DNA of 64,000 bases, from assembly GCF_024628805.1 (NCBI RefSeq), contig NZ_CP102382.1, positions 1,054,001 to 1,118,000 of the forward strand, given 5' to 3'. The notes below the pieces were generated by a model, which saw only the letters and a program-made list of their open reading frames with translations, had not been told where the DNA came from and did not search any database. This DNA comes from Paenimyroides aestuarii. GTDB taxonomy: Bacteria > Bacteroidota > Bacteroidia > Flavobacteriales > Flavobacteriaceae. The position numbers and the translations under genes are program-made. This document shows positions 31,214 to 41,012 of this stretch, piece after piece (the first letter of the stretch is position 1; each line of letters begins with the position of its first letter).

Positions 31214-32416
31214 TTGAATAAAACCAAATCAATACAAAATCTTTTTACCTATGGTGCGAGTCAAATTATAAGTTTGCTGGCACCGTTTTTAGTTGGCTTT
31301 TATGTGATTCCGATTTTTGGAATTGCTAAATGGGGTGTCATTGGGGTTGCAACTTCTTTATACATCCTAATTGGTATTTTGATTGAGTTTGGTGCTAATT
31401 TAGTTGGCGTAAAAGAGTTGAGTGCGCATCGATTGAAATACCATTATAAAAAAAGATATATTGGTTTAAATTATACATTTAGACTGTATTGCACTGTTTT
31501 TATAACTCTTTTGTTAATAATATGTTTTCTGTTATTTAAAGCAGATACCGCTTTTTATTGGGGATTAACATGGATGCTGGCTTGGTATTTTAATCCTTTG
31601 TGGGTGTATCAGGCAAATGAAAATTTTAAAATAATCAACTTTATCACCATAGCCACAAAAATCATTTACATAGGGGTGGTTTATTTATTTATAAAGCAAC
31701 CACAGCATTACATATACATTGTTGGCTTATTGGGTTTTTGCAACGCTTTGTTTTATGCTTTTTTTTATTTTAGAATACCGAAAACAATCACAAATATTAA
31801 ACGCGTATGGCTGTTTGTGAACCAGAATAAAGCAATTGTACTGTCGAACTTTAGCATTACGGCGTACACACAAGCACCAATATTTATTATTGATGCCCTT
31901 TTAGGAAATACCGCTTCGGGTATTTACAAAGTGATTGATTTGTTTCTAACCGCTTACCGCAGCTACTTGGGAGTTTTTTTTAATGTTACTTTTCCAAGAT
32001 TTTGCTTTGAAGCTCAACAAAACTTGAAAGCAGCAAAGACTTATGTTAGTAAAATGCTTTTTCTAAATGTATTTTTATTAACACTATCAGCTTTTTTTAT
32101 TTTTATCGCAATGCCTTATGTAACCCAATATTTCAATGTGCCAGAGAACGTACAAAAAGGGTTGCATTTAAGTAGATTTTTACTTTTTTTGCCTGTAATT
32201 ATTGCATTAAACATCCCCTTTTATCAAGCGTTGATTTATAATTCACAAAATAAAAGCATCGCATTCATATCAATAGGCGGACTTTTATTAACATTGTTTT
32301 CAGTCAGTTTGTTGACTTATTTTTTTAATTTAAGTGGATCATTTGCAGCGCTTTATATAGTAGAGCTTTTTATTACATTGTGTTTGTTTGCTAGAGGATC
32401 AAAATATTTAAAATAA
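31214..32416 (+). CDS. Polysaccharide flippase (Wzx-like, MOP superfamily)
   Basis: This 400-residue protein has about 12 hydrophobic helices and begins NKTKSIQNLFTYGASQIISL, typical for Wzx/RfbX-like flippases. They move lipid-linked oligosaccharide units across the inner membrane. The start codon appears to be TTG at 31214-31216, three bases after the previous stop; no ATG fits the N-terminus. Its stop overlaps the next ATG (TAATG). The partner polymerase and transferases are next to it. Confidence 0.85.
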   Translation: MNKTKSIQNLFTYGASQIISLLAPFLVGFYVIPIFGIAKWGVIGVATSLYILIGILIEFGANLVGVKELSAHRLKYHYKKRYIGLNYTFRLYCTVFITLLLIICFLLFKADTAFYWGLTWMLAWYFNPLWVYQANENFKIINFITIATKIIYIGVVYLFIKQPQHYIYIVGLLGFCNALFYAFFYFRIPKTITNIKRVWLFVNQNKAIVLSNFSITAYTQAPIFIIDALLGNTASGIYKVIDLFLTAYRSYLGVFFNVTFPRFCFEAQQNLKAAKTYVSKMLFLNVFLLTLSAFFIFIAMPYVTQYFNVPENVQKGLHLSRFLLFLPVIIALNIPFYQALIYNSQNKSIAFISIGGLLLTLFSVSLLTYFFNLSGSFAALYIVELFITLCLFARGSKYLK

Positions 32417-33351
32417 TGAAAGAAGAAGTATATATTGTTTTGCTAAATTACAACGGTGCTTCAGATACTATAGCATGTATCCATTCATTATTGCAGCTAC
32501 AAACAGCCAGCAGTTTTAAAATTGTTGTTGTGGATAATTCCGAAACAATGAACAACTTTGAATTATTGCAACAATTTGCTTTCGAAAACAATTTGCGCAG
32601 CATCTCTTTTATTGATGAAAACCAAAGTACGTATCAAAACGAAGAATTAATCCTTATAAAAAGTAAAAAAAATCAGGGTTTTGCTGCGGGGAATAACATG
32701 GGGATTAGGTTTAGTTTGCAGCAGACAAATTGTGCCTATCTTTGGATTTTAAACAATGACACTGTTGTAACACCAAATAGTTTAGAAGCATTGCTCAATT
32801 ATCATAAAACACATCCCACCGCTATCTTAGGTTCAAAATTATTGTATTTTAACCAGCCGGATACCATTCAGGCGGTAGGCGGAAAATTCAATGAGCGCTA
32901 TTATATCAGTGAGCATGTTGGGGAAGGTTTACCAAAAAATACACAGAAAAAATCATTGCCAAAGATTGATTATCCCATTGGGGCAGCAATCTTTGTGAGC
33001 CGTTTGTTTATTGAAAAAGTGGGATTGCTAAACGAAACATATTTTTTATACTACGAAGAATTGGATTGGGTGAAGAGCGCCAAAAAATTCGGCTTCATTG
33101 CTGATTGGTGTGAAGAAAGCGTGGTATATCATAAAGAAGGTGCTTCTATTGGATCATCATACAAGAATGAAAAGAGCTATTTTTCTGAAATAGAATTGTT
33201 TAAAAGCAGAAAGAAATTTGTGGCAAACCACTATCGGTTAAATATGCGATTTTATTTTTCAAGTATTTTACTTATTTTGAATCGATTGCGAAAAGGAAAG
33301 TTTAAATTAGCGAATGCTTTATTAAAAATAACCATAAATGACCTTAAATAA
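32416..33351 (+). CDS. Family 2 glycosyltransferase
   Basis: This 311-residue cytoplasmic or membrane-associated enzyme has the GT-A fold. The start VYIVLLNYNGASDTIACIHS, NQGFAAGNNMGI, the metal-binding region LWILNNDTVV near residue 112 and the acceptor-side motif LNETYFLYYEELDW near residue 213 match GT2 transferases of the rhamnosyl/galactofuranosyl type. It adds one sugar to the growing repeat unit. The start overlaps the flippase stop by one base and the end overlaps the next gene by 14 bases, so translation is coupled. Confidence 0.88.
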   Translation: MKEEVYIVLLNYNGASDTIACIHSLLQLQTASSFKIVVVDNSETMNNFELLQQFAFENNLRSISFIDENQSTYQNEELILIKSKKNQGFAAGNNMGIRFSLQQTNCAYLWILNNDTVVTPNSLEALLNYHKTHPTAILGSKLLYFNQPDTIQAVGGKFNERYYISEHVGEGLPKNTQKKSLPKIDYPIGAAIFVSRLFIEKVGLLNETYFLYYEELDWVKSAKKFGFIADWCEESVVYHKEGASIGSSYKNEKSYFSEIELFKSRKKFVANHYRLNMRFYFSSILLILNRLRKGKFKLANALLKITINDLK

Positions 33352-34654
33352 GCAAGTAATTATATATTTAATAGTGTTTTTTGCAGCTATTTACCAAGAT
33401 TTCCCTTTATACAACTATGTGGGCGAAATTGGTAGATCGCCCATTGTGTTGCTATCGCCTTTTATGCTTGCTTATATCCTTTCAAACAAACATATTATTG
33501 TAAGCAAATATGTAGAAGCCTTTATCAAGTTTTTGCTCTATTGCTTCCTTATATCGGTTGTTTTTATAGCAGTTACTTACATTCATTATGAAACATTTGT
33601 TATTTTAGAAGAAAATATTATCCTAAAAACATTGAAAATGAGTGTTTATCCTATTGTAATACTCATTACTTATCAGTTTTTTTATTCGTACTTAAGCAAT
33701 AACTTTCATTCGTTAAATAATTTATTTTCTGCGGTTTATCTCACACAACTTTTTTTGGTGGCGTTTATTGCTTTAGAAATCTATTACCTAGGTAATCCAA
33801 AACCCTTTTTTCCGCTGTTTCATACATTGCCTGAAAAATATTGGCGCGTGCGGTTATTAACTCCCGAAGAAAGCTGGACAGGAACCATTCTGGTAATTTT
33901 TATGTTTTTACCCGTTTTTTTAATTCACTATTTAAAAATAAAAGGGGTTTGGCGCTGGTTGGTTTATTTTCAAAGTGCTTTTTTGTTTTTTTCTTATGCA
34001 TTCGTAAGTCAATCCAAAGGATTTCTGCTTTTAGTGTTAATTTCTGTACTTCCATTAACATTGGCCTATTTAAAACGCAATAAATATTTGCGAAATATTT
34101 TTATCGTAACTTTAATAATCACCGTTGCAGTAGGCGGGTTCTTAGGCTTTGTTCTGCGGGAAATTATTGTAGAGCAAATTACAACAAGTGGTACTTTCGG
34201 CACCCGTTTTTCCTCAATAACGGCTTCGTTGTTGGTATTTGTGCTATGCCCGATTGGAGTAGGGTGGAGTGGTTTTGTTACCTATTTTCCGCAGGTTTTA
34301 GAATACATTTTAGAATCGAGTATAGTTGATGAATTTAATTTACAAGAAGTTCGCGGTTATTTATCAACTACAAAAGCGCTATCAACCAAGACTGCTTTTT
34401 TTGATGAATTGATGTACGGAGGAATATTTTTCTTAATTTTCTTTTACCAATTCTTTATAAAGCGTTATTTTAACCTGAATAAAATTAAAAACATTGATTT
34501 TTACTTTTTAAAGATTCCATTAGCATTCACCATTATGGCCGGTGTAATTTATATCACTTATCACGTGAAATATGATGTATGGATTTTTTTGGCATTGACC
34601 AATGTTTTTGAGTACAAATACAATTCAAACAAAAATGAAGATAGCAGTAGTTAG
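33338..34654 (+). CDS. Polysaccharide polymerase/O-antigen ligase-like membrane protein
   Basis: This 438-residue protein has about 10-12 hydrophobic helices and a larger external loop near residues 280-350. Topology and place between glycosyltransferase genes suit a Wzy polymerase. Sequence conservation in this family is very low, so the call is by layout. The cluster has a second protein of this type (35755), and which one polymerises and which one ligates cannot be settled here. It overlaps both neighbours. Confidence 0.65.
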   Translation: MTLNKQVIIYLIVFFAAIYQDFPLYNYVGEIGRSPIVLLSPFMLAYILSNKHIIVSKYVEAFIKFLLYCFLISVVFIAVTYIHYETFVILEENIILKTLKMSVYPIVILITYQFFYSYLSNNFHSLNNLFSAVYLTQLFLVAFIALEIYYLGNPKPFFPLFHTLPEKYWRVRLLTPEESWTGTILVIFMFLPVFLIHYLKIKGVWRWLVYFQSAFLFFSYAFVSQSKGFLLLVLISVLPLTLAYLKRNKYLRNIFIVTLIITVAVGGFLGFVLREIIVEQITTSGTFGTRFSSITASLLVFVLCPIGVGWSGFVTYFPQVLEYILESSIVDEFNLQEVRGYLSTTKALSTKTAFFDELMYGGIFFLIFFYQFFIKRYFNLNKIKNIDFYFLKIPLAFTIMAGVIYITYHVKYDVWIFLALTNVFEYKYNSNKNEDSSS

Positions 34655-35768
34655 TGGATTTATACCTTACCCGCCCATTTTTGGAGGAGCTATTGATATT
34701 TGGGAGCGAATAAAAGGGTTGCACGCATTGGGGCATGAAGTTGATTTAATTGCCACCGACAAGATCAACCCTACAAAAGAGCAAATAGATGAAATGGCAT
34801 TGTACACCAAACGATTCTTTTTTGCGCGCAGGCAAAATAAACTGTACCAACTATTCAGCAACCAACCCTTGCAAATGCTTAGTCGTAAGGCATTAAAAAA
34901 TATTCAAGTTCATCAATCATACGATTTAATTATCTTAGAGAGCGAATTTTGCTGGCCATTTTTAGTGAATCGGTCTGTATCATATAAAAACAGTGTGGTT
35001 CGAGTTCATAATATCGAGCATCATTATTTTAAGGTACTTGGGGAAAGCGCAAGTAGCCTTAAAGAAAAATGTTATTACAAAATCGAAGCATCGAAAATAA
35101 AGCAACTGTCCAATTTGGTTTTTAGTAAAGTAAATAAACTGTGGTTTATTTCAAAAGACGATTTAACACAAGTAAATTTACTCCAAAAAAGTACGTTTAT
35201 GCCGTTTCCTATCAATGAAAACTTCATACTTCCAACTAAAAAGACAGGAAACAATGTGGTTTTTATGGGATCGCTTTTTATGCAAAATAATATTTTTGGA
35301 TTGGATTGGTTTTTAAAAAACGTACATCCATTATTGCAAAATGCACTACCCGATTATCATTTTTATATCGTTGGTTCATTAAAAGAAAATCATCAAGAAG
35401 TGCACAGAAAATACAGTAACTTGGCAAACGTATCGTTTATTGTGAATACACCTTGTTTAAAAGAGTATTACCAAAAAGCGAATGTATTTGTAAACCCAAT
35501 GTTTCATGGCAGCGGCGTAAAGGTAAAATCGGTAAACGCGTTGGTAAACGGAATTCCACTGGTAAGTACATCCATTGGTGCAGAGGGTATTGGTTTAACA
35601 GATAAAATGTTTTTTCATGCAGAAACAGCCGCCGCGTTTAAGCAACAAATCATAAGCGTACTTCAAAACCCCGAACAAGCTTTAAACAAAACACTTTGTG
35701 CACAAGCTTATTTAAAAGAAACAAACTATCTTCATATTTTAAAAAATGAATTAGATGCGTTTAGCTAA
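34635..35768 (+). CDS. Family 4 glycosyltransferase
   Basis: This protein has 377 residues from the ATG at 34635, which lies inside the end of the preceding gene. The N-terminal Rossmann domain begins KIAVVSGFIPYPPIFGGAID. The C-terminal domain shows NNVVFMGSLFMQNNIFGLDW and FVNPMFHGSGVKVKSVNALV followed by NGIPLVST, the nucleotide-sugar-binding region of the GT-B fold. The sugar is unknown. It acts at the inner face of the cytoplasmic membrane on lipid-linked intermediates. An upstream in-frame ATG at 34602 is less likely because it would start deeper in the previous gene. Confidence 0.85.
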   Translation: MKIAVVSGFIPYPPIFGGAIDIWERIKGLHALGHEVDLIATDKINPTKEQIDEMALYTKRFFFARRQNKLYQLFSNQPLQMLSRKALKNIQVHQSYDLIILESEFCWPFLVNRSVSYKNSVVRVHNIEHHYFKVLGESASSLKEKCYYKIEASKIKQLSNLVFSKVNKLWFISKDDLTQVNLLQKSTFMPFPINENFILPTKKTGNNVVFMGSLFMQNNIFGLDWFLKNVHPLLQNALPDYHFYIVGSLKENHQEVHRKYSNLANVSFIVNTPCLKEYYQKANVFVNPMFHGSGVKVKSVNALVNGIPLVSTSIGAEGIGLTDKMFFHAETAAAFKQQIISVLQNPEQALNKTLCAQAYLKETNYLHILKNELDAFS

Positions 35769-36993
35769 AATTTTTTATGCATGTACTTGCGCCTTGGGAC
35801 TGTTTCCTTTGCTTAAACTGAATCATTTTTCTTTGTTAATGATCATTTGGTTTGTTTTGGCAATGGCTAATGCATGGAAAAACAACACGTTTACATTTTT
35901 AAAGCTACACACATCCACCTTTATTATTCTTTCTTTTTTCTGTATAATGTATTTTTTATACATCCCATTTACTACTGATTTTAAAGAACTTAGCAAATCA
36001 ATCATAAAAAGTTTACCTTTTCTAATCTTTCCTTTGGGTTTTCTTGTAAATAAGCAACTTATTACTAAAAAGTTTATACAGACTTTTGGACTGCTTTATA
36101 GCCTGTCGGTTTTTATTTTGAATGGTTTAGGATGGGTTCAATTGTTTAATTTTGGCTGGAACAAAGCTTGGGAACAAAACGATTTTTACCACCCTATTTT
36201 TAGAAATATGTTTCAGGAAGCAACAACTTTGCATTTACCATATTTAGGGTTACTAACTGTTTTTGCGGCTTTGTGGCTTACTCATAAAATGGTTGATGCA
36301 AAAAAAATAAGCGTTTTAAACCTTTTTGGAGTGAGTTTTTTGTTATTTTCGGTTTATATCTATTCAGCACGAATGGCATTAGTTTGTTATATATTGGGCT
36401 TGTTGTTCACCCTTTTTAAATCCATAAAAAAAGCACGAGTAAAGTGGAGTATTTTGATGATTTTACCCTTGGTTGCATGGGCTTTGTTCTGGTTTTCTCC
36501 CATAAAAGAGCGCTATATAAAAGTGGTTGAAAAAGAATGGATACTGCCAAATCATAAGCAAAAGCCCCATGAGGTAAATTACAGATACGGAATTTGGCAT
36601 TGTGCCACGCATTTAATCGCAAGTAATTGGCTGTTGGGTGTTGGTGCAGATAAGGTGCAAGAACAATTAAACAAATGCTATGATGGTTTTTCGTACACAT
36701 CCTATGAAGATTTTAAAAAAGTTACCTACAATACCCACAATCAGTATTTTGACCAAATGCTTAAATTCGGAATTCTAGGATTGATCTTATTCGTTTGGAT
36801 GTTGCTCTATTTTTACCCCAATTCTTCGGTTATGTATCAAACTTTTTTGCTAATTGTAGCCATAAGTTTTTTAACCGAGAATATTTTAGACCGACAAATA
36901 GGCGTTGTATTTATTTCCTTATTAAATACTATTTTTGTAATCTATAAAATAAATACTCTTGAAAAAAGCATTAGTAGTAGATTGGTTAGATAA
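35755..36993 (+). CDS. O-antigen ligase/polymerase family membrane protein
   Basis: This 412-residue polytopic protein has about 10-12 helices. A large periplasmic loop holds NYRYGIWHCATHLIASNWLL and YNTHNQYFDQMLKFGILGL; the latter matches the His-containing element of Wzy_C/O-antigen ligase proteins (the NxHNxY-like motif). It could ligate the finished glycan to its lipid acceptor or polymerise repeat units. It overlaps its upstream neighbour by 14 bases and the downstream gene by 35 bases. Confidence 0.75.
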   Translation: MRLAKIFYACTCALGLFPLLKLNHFSLLMIIWFVLAMANAWKNNTFTFLKLHTSTFIILSFFCIMYFLYIPFTTDFKELSKSIIKSLPFLIFPLGFLVNKQLITKKFIQTFGLLYSLSVFILNGLGWVQLFNFGWNKAWEQNDFYHPIFRNMFQEATTLHLPYLGLLTVFAALWLTHKMVDAKKISVLNLFGVSFLLFSVYIYSARMALVCYILGLLFTLFKSIKKARVKWSILMILPLVAWALFWFSPIKERYIKVVEKEWILPNHKQKPHEVNYRYGIWHCATHLIASNWLLGVGADKVQEQLNKCYDGFSYTSYEDFKKVTYNTHNQYFDQMLKFGILGLILFVWMLLYFYPNSSVMYQTFLLIVAISFLTENILDRQIGVVFISLLNTIFVIYKINTLEKSISSRLVR

Positions 36994-38050
36994 ATATGGA
37001 GGTGCCGAAAAAGTAATTCAAGCATTAGAACAAGCGTTGCATTTCTATGAAATACATGCATTAGTAAATGTAATGCAAGCAGATGCATTAAAACAAATGT
37101 TTCCAAAACAGCAAAAAATAAGAACTACCTTCTTGCAGGTTTTAGGCAAAAAATTTCGCTTCTCTTACCCTTTCTTTTTTTTCGGAATAAAGAAAATAAT
37201 GATTTCAAATGATGTAGATTTAATTATTTCCAGCTCACATTCCGTAGCAAAAGGTGTTCAAAAAACCAATAAAAAGCAAATTCATATCAGCTATTTTCAG
37301 GCTCCTAATTCTAATTATATTTGGCAAGATGCACCTTTGTATTTTAAAAAAGCCTATCCTTTAATAAAATGGCTCTTACCCCTATTTAGAAAATGGGACT
37401 TTAAACAAGCGCAAAACCCCGATTTTATTATTTGCAATTCTAAATTTGTGCAAAATTGGGTTCAGCTAAATTATCAACGCAAAGCCACGGTAATTTACCC
37501 GCCCGTAAACCTAAGTGCTTTTCCTCTTAAAACTATTAAGCAAGATTTTTACGTGATTGCAGGCAGAATAGCAACGATAAAACGCTTTGACTTAGTGATT
37601 GAAGCATTCAATACAAATGGAAAAAAGCTAATCGTAATTGGCGATGGCGATCAGTTGAATCATTTAAAAAGTAAAGCTGTTTCTTCACAGATAGAATTTT
37701 TGGGATTTCAAAACGCAGCCGTTTTATCATACTATTTGCAAAATGCCAAAGCACTCATACAAATGGGTGTAGAAGGATTTGGCATTGCAGCCATTGAAGC
37801 CAACTCCTGCGGCACGCCAGTTATTTGCTATGAAAAAGGCGGGATTACAGAAACAGTAATCAACCATCAAACCGGGTTGTTTTTTAAAGAGCAAAGTGCA
37901 CAAGCTTTAAACGCATGCATTGCAATATTCGAAGCAAAAAATTGGAACTACCAAGCCATACATGAACATGCACAACAATTTTCTGCACAACAATTTGAAA
38001 AACAAATTATTACATTCGTAGAGAAGCACACCAGTAATAAGCAGTACTAA
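36959..38050 (+). CDS. Family 4 glycosyltransferase
   Basis: This 363-residue GT-B enzyme starts at a TTG (36959) inside the end of the previous gene: KKALVVDWLDKYGGAEKVIQ. The early GGAEKV motif and HISYFQAPNSNYIW are typical of GT4 mannosyl/rhamnosyl transferases. The C-terminal donor site shows FYVIAGRIATIKRFDLVIEA and EGFGIAAIEANSCGTPVIC, the EX7E signature. It is the last gene of the polysaccharide cluster. A terminator-like hairpin follows at 38217. Confidence 0.88.
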   Translation: MKKALVVDWLDKYGGAEKVIQALEQALHFYEIHALVNVMQADALKQMFPKQQKIRTTFLQVLGKKFRFSYPFFFFGIKKIMISNDVDLIISSSHSVAKGVQKTNKKQIHISYFQAPNSNYIWQDAPLYFKKAYPLIKWLLPLFRKWDFKQAQNPDFIICNSKFVQNWVQLNYQRKATVIYPPVNLSAFPLKTIKQDFYVIAGRIATIKRFDLVIEAFNTNGKKLIVIGDGDQLNHLKSKAVSSQIEFLGFQNAAVLSYYLQNAKALIQMGVEGFGIAAIEANSCGTPVICYEKGGITETVINHQTGLFFKEQSAQALNACIAIFEAKNWNYQAIHEHAQQFSAQQFEKQIITFVEKHTSNKQY

Positions 38051-38158
38051 ATGATTTTGCTTTACAGATTAAACGACAGATTCAAGAAAAAGAAAATTGC
38101 TTTTATTTCAGAAGATTCAGTATCTAGAAGATGTTTGAAACATTCTTTGCGGTCATAA
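38051..38158 (+). CDS. Doubtful short frame after the polysaccharide cluster
   Basis: An ATG directly after the glycosyltransferase stop (TAAATG at 38048-38053) opens a 35-codon basic frame (MILLYRLNDRFKKKKIAFIS...). It may be a remnant or a chance frame. No family recognised. The rest of the 238-base gap holds a terminator and the promoter region of the CoA-transferase operon. Confidence 0.2.
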   Translation: MILLYRLNDRFKKKKIAFISEDSVSRRCLKHSLRS

Positions 38159-38216
38159 ACAAACCAATAAAATTTCTTCTAAAATAGAAATAGAACCAAC
38201 AATTAATAAAATTTCA

Positions 38217-38253
38217 AAAAAGATGTTCAGTTGTTGCGAAACGGCATCTTTTT
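38217..38253 (+). terminator. Terminator after polysaccharide cluster
   Basis: AAAAAGATG (38217-38225) pairs with CATCTTTTT (38245-38253) around a GC-containing loop. It separates the cluster from the CoA-transferase genes. Confidence 0.6.
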
Positions 38254-38287
38254 CCCTATTTTTATACCACAAACAATCTAAAAAATT

Positions 38288-38989
38288 ATGATTAATAAAA
38301 AGGTTGCAAATGCACAAGAAGCGTTACACGATGTGCAAGATAATCAAACCATTATGGTTGGTGGATTTGGCTTAAGTGGAATCCCGGAAAATTCCATTGC
38401 TGAACTGGTTCGCAAGAACGTTACAGGTTTAACTTGTATTTCAAATAATGCAGGTGTTGACGATTTTGGATTAGGCTTGCTGTTGCAAAAACGTCAGGTG
38501 AAAAAAATGATTGCATCATACGTAGGCGAAAATGCCGAATTTGAACGTCAAATGCTAAGTGGCGAGTTAGACGTTGAACTCACACCTCAAGGCACATTGG
38601 CTGAAAAATGCCGAGCTGCTCAAGCAGGTATTCCCGCATTTTTTACGCCAGCTGGTTACGGAACAGAAGTGGCTCAGGGTAAAGAAACACGTGAATTCAA
38701 TGGAAAAATGTATGTAATGGAAGAAGCTTATCAAGCCGATTTTGCCATCGTAAAAGCATGGAAAGGCGATGAAGCCGGCAATTTAATTTTCAGAGGCACA
38801 GCCCGTAACTTCAATGCCTGTATGGCAGGTGCTGGCAAAATTACCATTGCCGAAGTGGAAGAATTAGTACCCGCTGGCGAATTGGATCCAAACCAAATAC
38901 ACATTCCGGGGATTTATGTAAAACGCATTTTTCAAGGAGCGAACTACGAAAAAAGAATTGAACAACGAACTGTACGCAAAAGAGATTAA
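38288..38989 (+). CDS. scoA: 3-oxoacid CoA-transferase subunit A
   Basis: This 233-residue subunit of a heterodimeric CoA-transferase (succinyl-CoA:3-ketoacid CoA-transferase type) activates acetoacetate or related keto acids. Family signatures are [20 protein letters not shown] near residues 26-42, [19 protein letters not shown] and [16 protein letters not shown]. Length is typical. Subunit B follows after 2 bases, so both are made together. It serves ketone-body or fatty-acid degradation. Confidence 0.9.
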   Translation: MINKKVANAQEALHDVQDNQTIMVGGFGLSGIPENSIAELVRKNVTGLTCISNNAGVDDFGLGLLLQKRQVKKMIASYVGENAEFERQMLSGELDVELTPQGTLAEKCRAAQAGIPAFFTPAGYGTEVAQGKETREFNGKMYVMEEAYQADFAIVKAWKGDEAGNLIFRGTARNFNACMAGAGKITIAEVEELVPAGELDPNQIHIPGIYVKRIFQGANYEKRIEQRTVRKRD

Positions 38990-38991
38990 TT

Positions 38992-39648
38992 ATGGCATTA
39001 GATAAAATTGGAATTGCAAAGCGAATTGCTAAAGAATTGCAAGACGGATATTACGTGAATTTAGGAATCGGAATTCCCACATTGGTTGCAAATTATGTTC
39101 CTGATGGCATGAATGTAGAATTTCAATCAGAAAATGGTGTGTTGGGCATGGGGCCTTTTCCTTTTGAAGGAGAAGAAGACGCAGACATCATCAACGCAGG
39201 TAAACAAACAATCACTACTTTGCCAGGAGCTGTTTTTTTTGATTCAGCTACAAGTTTTGGTATGATTCGCTCGCAACATGTAGATTTAACCATTTTAGGA
39301 GCAATGGAAGTTTCTGAAAACGGAGATATTGCCAATTGGAAAATACCCGGAAAAATGGTAAAAGGTATGGGCGGAGCTATGGATTTGGTTGCTTCAGCAG
39401 AAAACATCATCGTAGCCATGATGCACGTGAACAAAGCCGGTGAATCAAAAATATTAAAAAAATGCACACTACCACTCACAGGTGTTGGTTGTGTGAAAAA
39501 AGTTGTAACCGAATTGGCTGTTTTAGAAGTAACACCAAACGGTTTTAAACTATTAGAGCGTGCTCCGGGTGTTTCGGTAGAAGATATCGTGAAAGCAACC
39601 GAAGCCAACTTGATTATTGAAGGAACAATTCCTGAAATGGTTATTTAA
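38992..39648 (+). CDS. scoB: 3-oxoacid CoA-transferase subunit B
   Basis: This 218-residue partner of the upstream subunit A has the catalytic glutamate in [15 protein letters not shown] (Glu47), which forms the glutamyl-CoA thioester intermediate. [13 protein letters not shown] precedes it, and [17 protein letters not shown] lies near residue 125. The C-terminus ends in [16 protein letters not shown]. Length fits the family. An AI-2E family transporter gene starts 8 bases later. Confidence 0.92.
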   Translation: MALDKIGIAKRIAKELQDGYYVNLGIGIPTLVANYVPDGMNVEFQSENGVLGMGPFPFEGEEDADIINAGKQTITTLPGAVFFDSATSFGMIRSQHVDLTILGAMEVSENGDIANWKIPGKMVKGMGGAMDLVASAENIIVAMMHVNKAGESKILKKCTLPLTGVGCVKKVVTELAVLEVTPNGFKLLERAPGVSVEDIVKATEANLIIEGTIPEMVI

Positions 39649-39656
39649 TAAAAGCT

Positions 39657-40916
39657 ATGAAAAAAGAAAATCACGAAGAAAACGACCATTTTGCCTATAC
39701 AAACGAACCACCCAAACAAAAAGTTGCTTTTGTAATTCGGTTGGCTTGTGTTTTGTTTAGTTTAATCGCTATTGTGTACATTTGCATTCTGGGAAAATCG
39801 GTTTTGGTGCCTTTGGTAATTGGTTTTTTGGTATCTATGCTGCTATTGCCCTTGGCCAATTTTCAAGAGCGGAAATTAAAATTTCCACGAATTGTATCCT
39901 CGTTAGTAGCACCTATACTGTTTAGCTTAGCAGTTTTGGGCGTGTTCTATTTTATAGGCACGCAAATGGCACAATTCACCGAAGATTTACCAGAATTTCA
40001 AGAACAAATTACCGATTTGTTTCATAAAGCACAAACGTTTGTATATGATCGCTTTGGAGTTTCAGAAGAAGAACAAATCAATTATATCGAAAAAAATGCC
40101 GAAGAAGTTTTAAAACGCGGATCAGGAGTGGTGGGCACAGCAGTAACATCGGTAACATCAATGCTGGCTTCCTCCACATTTGTGTTTTTGGCAATTTTCT
40201 TCTTTTTATTGTACCGAAGCCATTTGGTGAAGTTTTTAATCTGGAGTTTTCCACCCAAATACAATAAAAAAGTAAAAGAAGTAGTCACCGAAATTCAATT
40301 AATCATTAAACAATACATTTTTGGGTTGTTGATACAAGTGTTTGCCGTGTCGGCGCTCATGTTTATTGCTTACAGTATTATTGGTATTAAATATGCTTTG
40401 CTATTTGCCGTTTTGTGTGGAGTTTTGAACTTGATACCTTATATCGGGATTTTTACAGCAACAGTCCTAGCAGCTATTGTCACCTTGGCAACTGGCGAAC
40501 CCATTCAAGCTTTGTGGGTGATTGTGGCGGTAATTGTGGTGAATTCGATCGATGGAAACATCATTACACCTAAAATAATCGGTTCAAAAGTAGCACTAAA
40601 CTCTTTTGTGGTTTTATTTGGGATCGTAATTGCCGAATCAATTTGGGGAATTGCGGGTATGTTTTTAGCGATTCCTATTTTGGCTATATTAAAAATTATT
40701 TTTGATAATGTGGAAGGATTACGCCCCTATGGATTTGTTTTAGGCGAAGACAACGCTTCAACACCTCTGTTTGAAAAATATTACAACAGATACCTTTATC
40801 GAAAGAAACCAAAAGATAGTGAGTTGCCGAAAGAATTGCAAACCGAACAGCAAAATCATGAAGAAGGCAGTGACGCAGCTTCTGAAAATGATGCAACAAA
40901 TGAACCTGAAAAATAG
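39657..40916 (+). CDS. AI-2E family transporter (PerM-like)
   Basis: This 419-residue inner-membrane protein has about seven to eight hydrophobic helices. N- and C-terminal cytoplasmic tails are charged. The conserved C-terminal block is visible: FGLLIQVFAVSALMF, YALLFAVLCGVLNLIPYIGIF and VNSIDGNIITPKIIGSKVAL, the typical AI-2E_transport pattern with PYIGxF and GNxxxPxIxG. Family members include TqsA and PerM; many are sodium/proton antiporters rather than autoinducer exporters. It probably shares the scoAB transcript (8-base gap). A terminator is at 40921. Confidence 0.88.
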   Translation: MKKENHEENDHFAYTNEPPKQKVAFVIRLACVLFSLIAIVYICILGKSVLVPLVIGFLVSMLLLPLANFQERKLKFPRIVSSLVAPILFSLAVLGVFYFIGTQMAQFTEDLPEFQEQITDLFHKAQTFVYDRFGVSEEEQINYIEKNAEEVLKRGSGVVGTAVTSVTSMLASSTFVFLAIFFFLLYRSHLVKFLIWSFPPKYNKKVKEVVTEIQLIIKQYIFGLLIQVFAVSALMFIAYSIIGIKYALLFAVLCGVLNLIPYIGIFTATVLAAIVTLATGEPIQALWVIVAVIVVNSIDGNIITPKIIGSKVALNSFVVLFGIVIAESIWGIAGMFLAIPILAILKIIFDNVEGLRPYGFVLGEDNASTPLFEKYYNRYLYRKKPKDSELPKELQTEQQNHEEGSDAASENDATNEPEK

Positions 40917-40920
40917 AAAC

Positions 40921-40946
40921 AAATCTCGGAAATTCCGGGATTTTTT
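40921..40946 (+). terminator. Terminator after AI-2E transporter gene
   Basis: The stem AAATCTCGGA/TTCCGGGATTT with one G-T pair is followed by six T, directly past the stop codon. Confidence 0.65.
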
Positions 40947-40990
40947 GCTTTAATAAATATACATTGTCCCCAAGCAAGCAATGTATTTAG

Positions 40991-40998
40991 TATTTTTG
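40991..40998 (+). promoter_or_regulatory. -7 promoter box of the rRNA methyltransferase gene
   Basis: TATTTTTG matches TAnnTTTG, 14 bases before the ATG at 41013. Confidence 0.55.
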
Positions 40999-41012
40999 CA
41001 AAAAATAATTCA

